Assembly (NCBI GenBank): GCA_946613705.1
Contig: CAMOFU010000097.1
Location: forward strand, 1 to 8,337
DNA length: 8,337 nucleotides
Source: an uncultured Clostridia bacterium
Lineage (GTDB): Bacteria > Bacillota > Clostridia > Oscillospirales > Ruminococcaceae
Direction: 5' to 3'
The translations under genes were made by a program, and so were the position numbers. Of the stretch, positions 6,715-8,337 are shown in pieces. The stretch's first letter is position 1. Every line of letters begins with the position of its first letter. A model generated the notes under the pieces. The model saw only the letters and a list, made by a program, of their open reading frames with translations, ran no database searches and was not told where the DNA came from.

Positions 6715-6728
6715 CGAACATCTGTTCT
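6715..6728 (-). promoter_or_regulatory. LexA (DinR) box, near consensus
   Basis: On the minus strand the sequence is AGAACAGATGTTCG. Against the B. subtilis-type consensus CGAAC-RNRY-GTTCG it fits 13 of 14 positions, differing only in the first base. It starts about ten bases downstream of the predicted start point of the strong minus-strand promoter, where bound LexA would block transcription. The plus-strand promoter is about 115 bp away and would not be directly occluded, so the box most likely controls the coiled-coil/sigma-like pair. Confidence 0.75.
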
Positions 6729-6743
6729 ATCTCTCTGTAATTA

Positions 6744-6772
6744 ATAATAACATATTTTCTCCGAATTGTCAA
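6744..6772 (-). promoter_or_regulatory. Strong sigma-A type promoter of the coiled-coil/sigma-like operon
   Basis: On the minus strand a perfect -35 TTGACA (6772-6767) is followed after 17 bases by TATTAT (6749-6744), one change from TATAAT. The start should be near 6737, giving a leader of about 145 bases to the ATG at 6593. The LexA-like box follows directly, consistent with a strong promoter held off until DNA damage. Confidence 0.75.
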
Positions 6773-6844
6773 GAGGCAGATCAAAATTAATGTTTTTTGT
6801 ATAAAATGTGGGATTTTTAATGGACAGTTTGTGCAATTTACTTG

Positions 6845-6873
6845 TTGCAAAATGCGGAAAAAGGTGTTATAAT
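6845..6873 (+). promoter_or_regulatory. Promoter of the DUF896–WYL operon
   Basis: TTGCAA (6845-6850), 17 bases, then a perfect TATAAT (6868-6873); the start should be near 6880. The -35 lies in TTGTTGCAA, and a similar TTGTGCAA lies 13 bases upstream (6829-6836); the two could be a repeated operator, but the match is short. The surrounding DNA is AT-rich, unlike the genes. Confidence 0.7.
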
Positions 6874-6879
6874 AAATAT

Positions 6880-7070
6880 CACCGACACATTGTGGGCTTT
6901 TTTGTGGACTTCAAAAACAGATGGATAACATCAACATCAAAGATATAAAAACGGAGCCGCAGAACAGTCCAAAATGCAAAAGCGGTATTGTGTAGCCGCC
7001 GTCGGAAGCGGGGAAGAGGAAAGATCCCGCCCTGCGAAATAACGGGCAAAGCCCGAAGAGGTAAAAATTT
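6880..7070 (+). other. Long structured leader upstream of the DUF896 gene
   Basis: About 190 bases separate the predicted start point from the first gene. Small GC-rich stems are possible: CCGC/GCGG (6996-6999 with 7008-7011), GCGGG/CCCGC (7008-7012 with 7026-7030), and CGGGC-aaa-GCCCG (7043-7055) just before the ribosome site. The first two share GCGG and exclude each other. No known riboswitch class was recognised. Two tiny open frames (6921-6995 and 6974-7042) lack ribosome sites. Confidence 0.35.
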
Positions 7071-7292
7071 ATGGAGAAAAAAAAGCTTGACAGATTGTCG
7101 GAGCTTACAAGGATCTCGCGCCGGAGAGAGCTGACCGCACAGGAGCAGGAGGAGAGAACTGCCCTGAGAAACGAATACAGACAGGCGGTAACAGGCAACC
7201 TCAGAGCGCAGCTTGAAAGCATGACCATCGTCGAACCCGACGGCTCAAAGATCAGGGTCGCGGACATGAAACGCAGCGGGGAGGATCAGTAA
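7071..7292 (+). CDS. DUF896 (YnzC-like) small protein
   Basis: 73 residues; ATG at 7071 with AGAGG nine bases upstream. The pattern of a basic start (MEKKKLDRLSELTRISR), LTAQEQEERTALRNEYRQAV (21-40) and MTIVEPDGSKIR (51-62) matches the DUF896/UPF0291 family, of which B. subtilis YnzC is the known member: a short helical hairpin with a variable tail. The biochemical role is unknown. In B. subtilis ynzC is the last gene of yneA–yneB–ynzC, an operon repressed by LexA and divergent from lexA; here the gene lies beside LexA-like boxes, though they sit upstream of the opposite operon. Its stop overlaps the ATG of the next gene (TAATG), pointing to coupled translation. Confidence 0.88.
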   Translation: MEKKKLDRLSELTRISRRRELTAQEQEERTALRNEYRQAVTGNLRAQLESMTIVEPDGSKIRVADMKRSGEDQ

Positions 7293-8284
7293 TGGCAGGT
7301 GCGTCGAGACAGAAGCAGAAACTGCTTCGCATGGAACAGATTTTTAAAACTCTTACCGATGAGGACAATGTGCTGACGGGAAACGAGCTTATAGATATGC
7401 TCGAAAAGGAAGGCATCAAGGCCGAGAGAAAGACGATATACGATGATATCGCAACGCTCAACGACAGCGGCGTAACGATCGAGACGGTGAAGAAGGGGCA
7501 TTCCAATGCTTATTACTACGCCAGCCGCGAGGACTTCTCCGCCGAGGAGCTGTTCATTCTCGCAAGCGCCGTGGCTTCGTGCAGGTTCCTTACCTCGCGG
7601 AAGTCAAACGAGCTGATATCGAAGCTTCAGCGGATAACCAACAAGTACACCGCCGCCCAGCTCGGCAGGCAGATACACGTTGCCCAGCGCTCGCGCAACA
7701 AATCGGTGAACGAGACGATATATTACAGCATAAATACGATACAGAACGCTATCGCAAGGAAGAAGAAGATAACGTTCAAGTATTACACCTACAACACGAT
7801 GAAGAAGCGTCAGCTCAAGCACGGCGGAGAGGCTTATCTGGTGTCTCCGAACGAGCTGGTGTGGGAGAACGACAACTACTACCTCACCTGCGTGTGCCAC
7901 AACCACGGCGAGGTCTGCCGCTACCGTGTTGACCGCATGGCGGACGTGAAGATGACCGATTCAAAGATCGCGGCTTTCTCCGAGGAGGAGAAGAAGGAGC
8001 TTGACAGCTACAAGTCGCTTTACTCGATGTACGGCGGCGAGAAGCGCGAGCTGAGGATACAGTTTGCGAACAGTCTCATGGACGTGGTGATAGACCGCTT
8101 CGGTGAGAACGTTGAGTGCATCAAGAACTCGGACGATACATTTGTTGTCCGCTGTGAAGTGCAGCTTGCTCCGACCTTCTGGGGCTGGCTGTTCCAGTTC
8201 GGGACAAAGGCAAAGATCGTCGAGCCGTTCGATGTCTGCAAAAAGGCAAGAGTGCTGCTCGAGGAGATCGCGGAGCTTTACTGA
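7292..8284 (+). CDS. WYL-domain transcriptional regulator
   Basis: 330 residues; the ATG at 7292 shares its A with the DUF896 stop, and GGAGG lies seven bases upstream. Domain order is typical: an N-terminal winged helix (about 8-75; LTGNELIDMLEKEGIKAERK, then TIYDDIATL as the recognition helix), a linker helical part (80-135), the WYL domain (about 140-225) and a WCX-type C-terminal part (about 250-328). The WYL signature reads Y196-Y197-L198 followed by RYRVDRM (210-216), so the first residue is Tyr instead of Trp; the arginines that in other WYL proteins line a nucleic acid or ligand pocket are kept. WCX shows FWGWLFQFGTKAKIVEP (297-313). WYL regulators are cytoplasmic ligand-sensing factors; PafBC and DriD respond to DNA damage, and others control phage defence. 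It probably regulates its own operon, and perhaps the divergent one. Target not deducible. Confidence 0.9.
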   Translation: MAGASRQKQKLLRMEQIFKTLTDEDNVLTGNELIDMLEKEGIKAERKTIYDDIATLNDSGVTIETVKKGHSNAYYYASREDFSAEELFILASAVASCRFLTSRKSNELISKLQRITNKYTAAQLGRQIHVAQRSRNKSVNETIYYSINTIQNAIARKKKITFKYYTYNTMKKRQLKHGGEAYLVSPNELVWENDNYYLTCVCHNHGEVCRYRVDRMADVKMTDSKIAAFSEEEKKELDSYKSLYSMYGGEKRELRIQFANSLMDVVIDRFGENVECIKNSDDTFVVRCEVQLAPTFWGWLFQFGTKAKIVEPFDVCKKARVLLEEIAELY

Positions 8285-8303
8285 ATACCGAATATGAGAT
8301 ACG

Positions 8304-8334
8304 GGACTGTCGGTTCATGCCGACAGTCCTTTTT
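8304..8334 (+). terminator. Intrinsic terminator of the DUF896–WYL operon
   Basis: A perfect 10-bp stem (GGACTGTCGG / CCGACAGTCC) with a 6-base loop is followed by TTTTT, 19 bases after the WYL stop codon. The minus strand has no T run after the stem, so it works only for plus-strand transcripts. Confidence 0.92.
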
Positions 8335-8337
8335 ATG

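Noticed and set aside
6648..6740. Plus-strand 30-codon frame starting MFDYTCRIKLLYG across the hairpin
   Set aside because: The composition is protein-like, but there is no ribosome site or plus-strand promoter upstream, and it overlaps the operators and the hairpin.
6921..7042. Two tiny frames in the DUF896 leader (24 and 22 codons)
   Set aside because: Neither has a Shine-Dalgarno sequence and they overlap each other in different frames; leader peptides cannot be excluded but are not supported.
6594..7070. tRNA, CRISPR repeats, insertion-sequence ends or att-like repeats in the intergenic region
   Set aside because: Searched by eye on both strands; no cloverleaf, regular repeat spacing, target duplications or transposase fragment seen. 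The prophage idea for the sigma-like pair therefore rests only on protein type.

Overview
The window looks like a chromosomal segment of a Clostridia-class Firmicute, most plausibly a gut or rumen Oscillospirales/Ruminococcaceae-like organism. This is inferred from strong GGAGG ribosome sites, from the gene block decarboxylase–darA–holB–ricT that matches the Bacillus subtilis yaaO–tmk–darA–yaaR–holB–ricT neighbourhood, from a DUF896 (YnzC-like) gene, and from Bacillus-type LexA boxes. The genes are GC-rich, while the main intergenic region (6594-7070) is clearly AT-richer in its promoter part. No tRNA, rRNA, CRISPR array or insertion sequence was seen.

Left arm (1-6593, all minus strand). Reading in the direction of transcription, the order is: a small coiled-coil protein, a protein carrying only a sigma-region-4 helix-turn-helix, an Orn/Lys/Arg-decarboxylase-fold PLP enzyme, the c-di-AMP receptor DarA, the clamp-loader subunit delta' (HolB), the PSP1-domain protein RicT, an MTA/SAH-deaminase-like amidohydrolase, and a YcjY-like alpha/beta hydrolase cut by the window edge. 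Gaps are 0-90 bp. Two junctions look translationally coupled: a 7-nt overlap between the first two genes, and one base between darA and holB. No convincing terminator lies between these genes.

Divergent control region (6594-7070). A near-consensus minus-strand promoter is followed by a sequence matching 13 of 14 positions of the B. subtilis LexA (DinR) box. A second, weaker LexA-like box sits 74 bp away, against a TATAAT, and a 9-bp hairpin followed by a T-rich stretch lies between them. The coiled-coil/sigma-like pair is therefore probably SOS-controlled. A separate plus-strand promoter drives a roughly 190-nt leader containing several small competing hairpins.

Right arm (7071-8337, plus strand). 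A DUF896 protein and a WYL-domain transcription regulator overlap by one base (TAATG) and are closed by a strong intrinsic terminator.

The most interesting part is the divergent SOS-like region: an apparently LexA-regulated split sigma-like module facing a DUF896/WYL operon. In B. subtilis ynzC (DUF896) belongs to a LexA-controlled operon, and some WYL proteins act in DNA-damage responses, so a DNA-damage theme is plausible for both sides, but this is inference.
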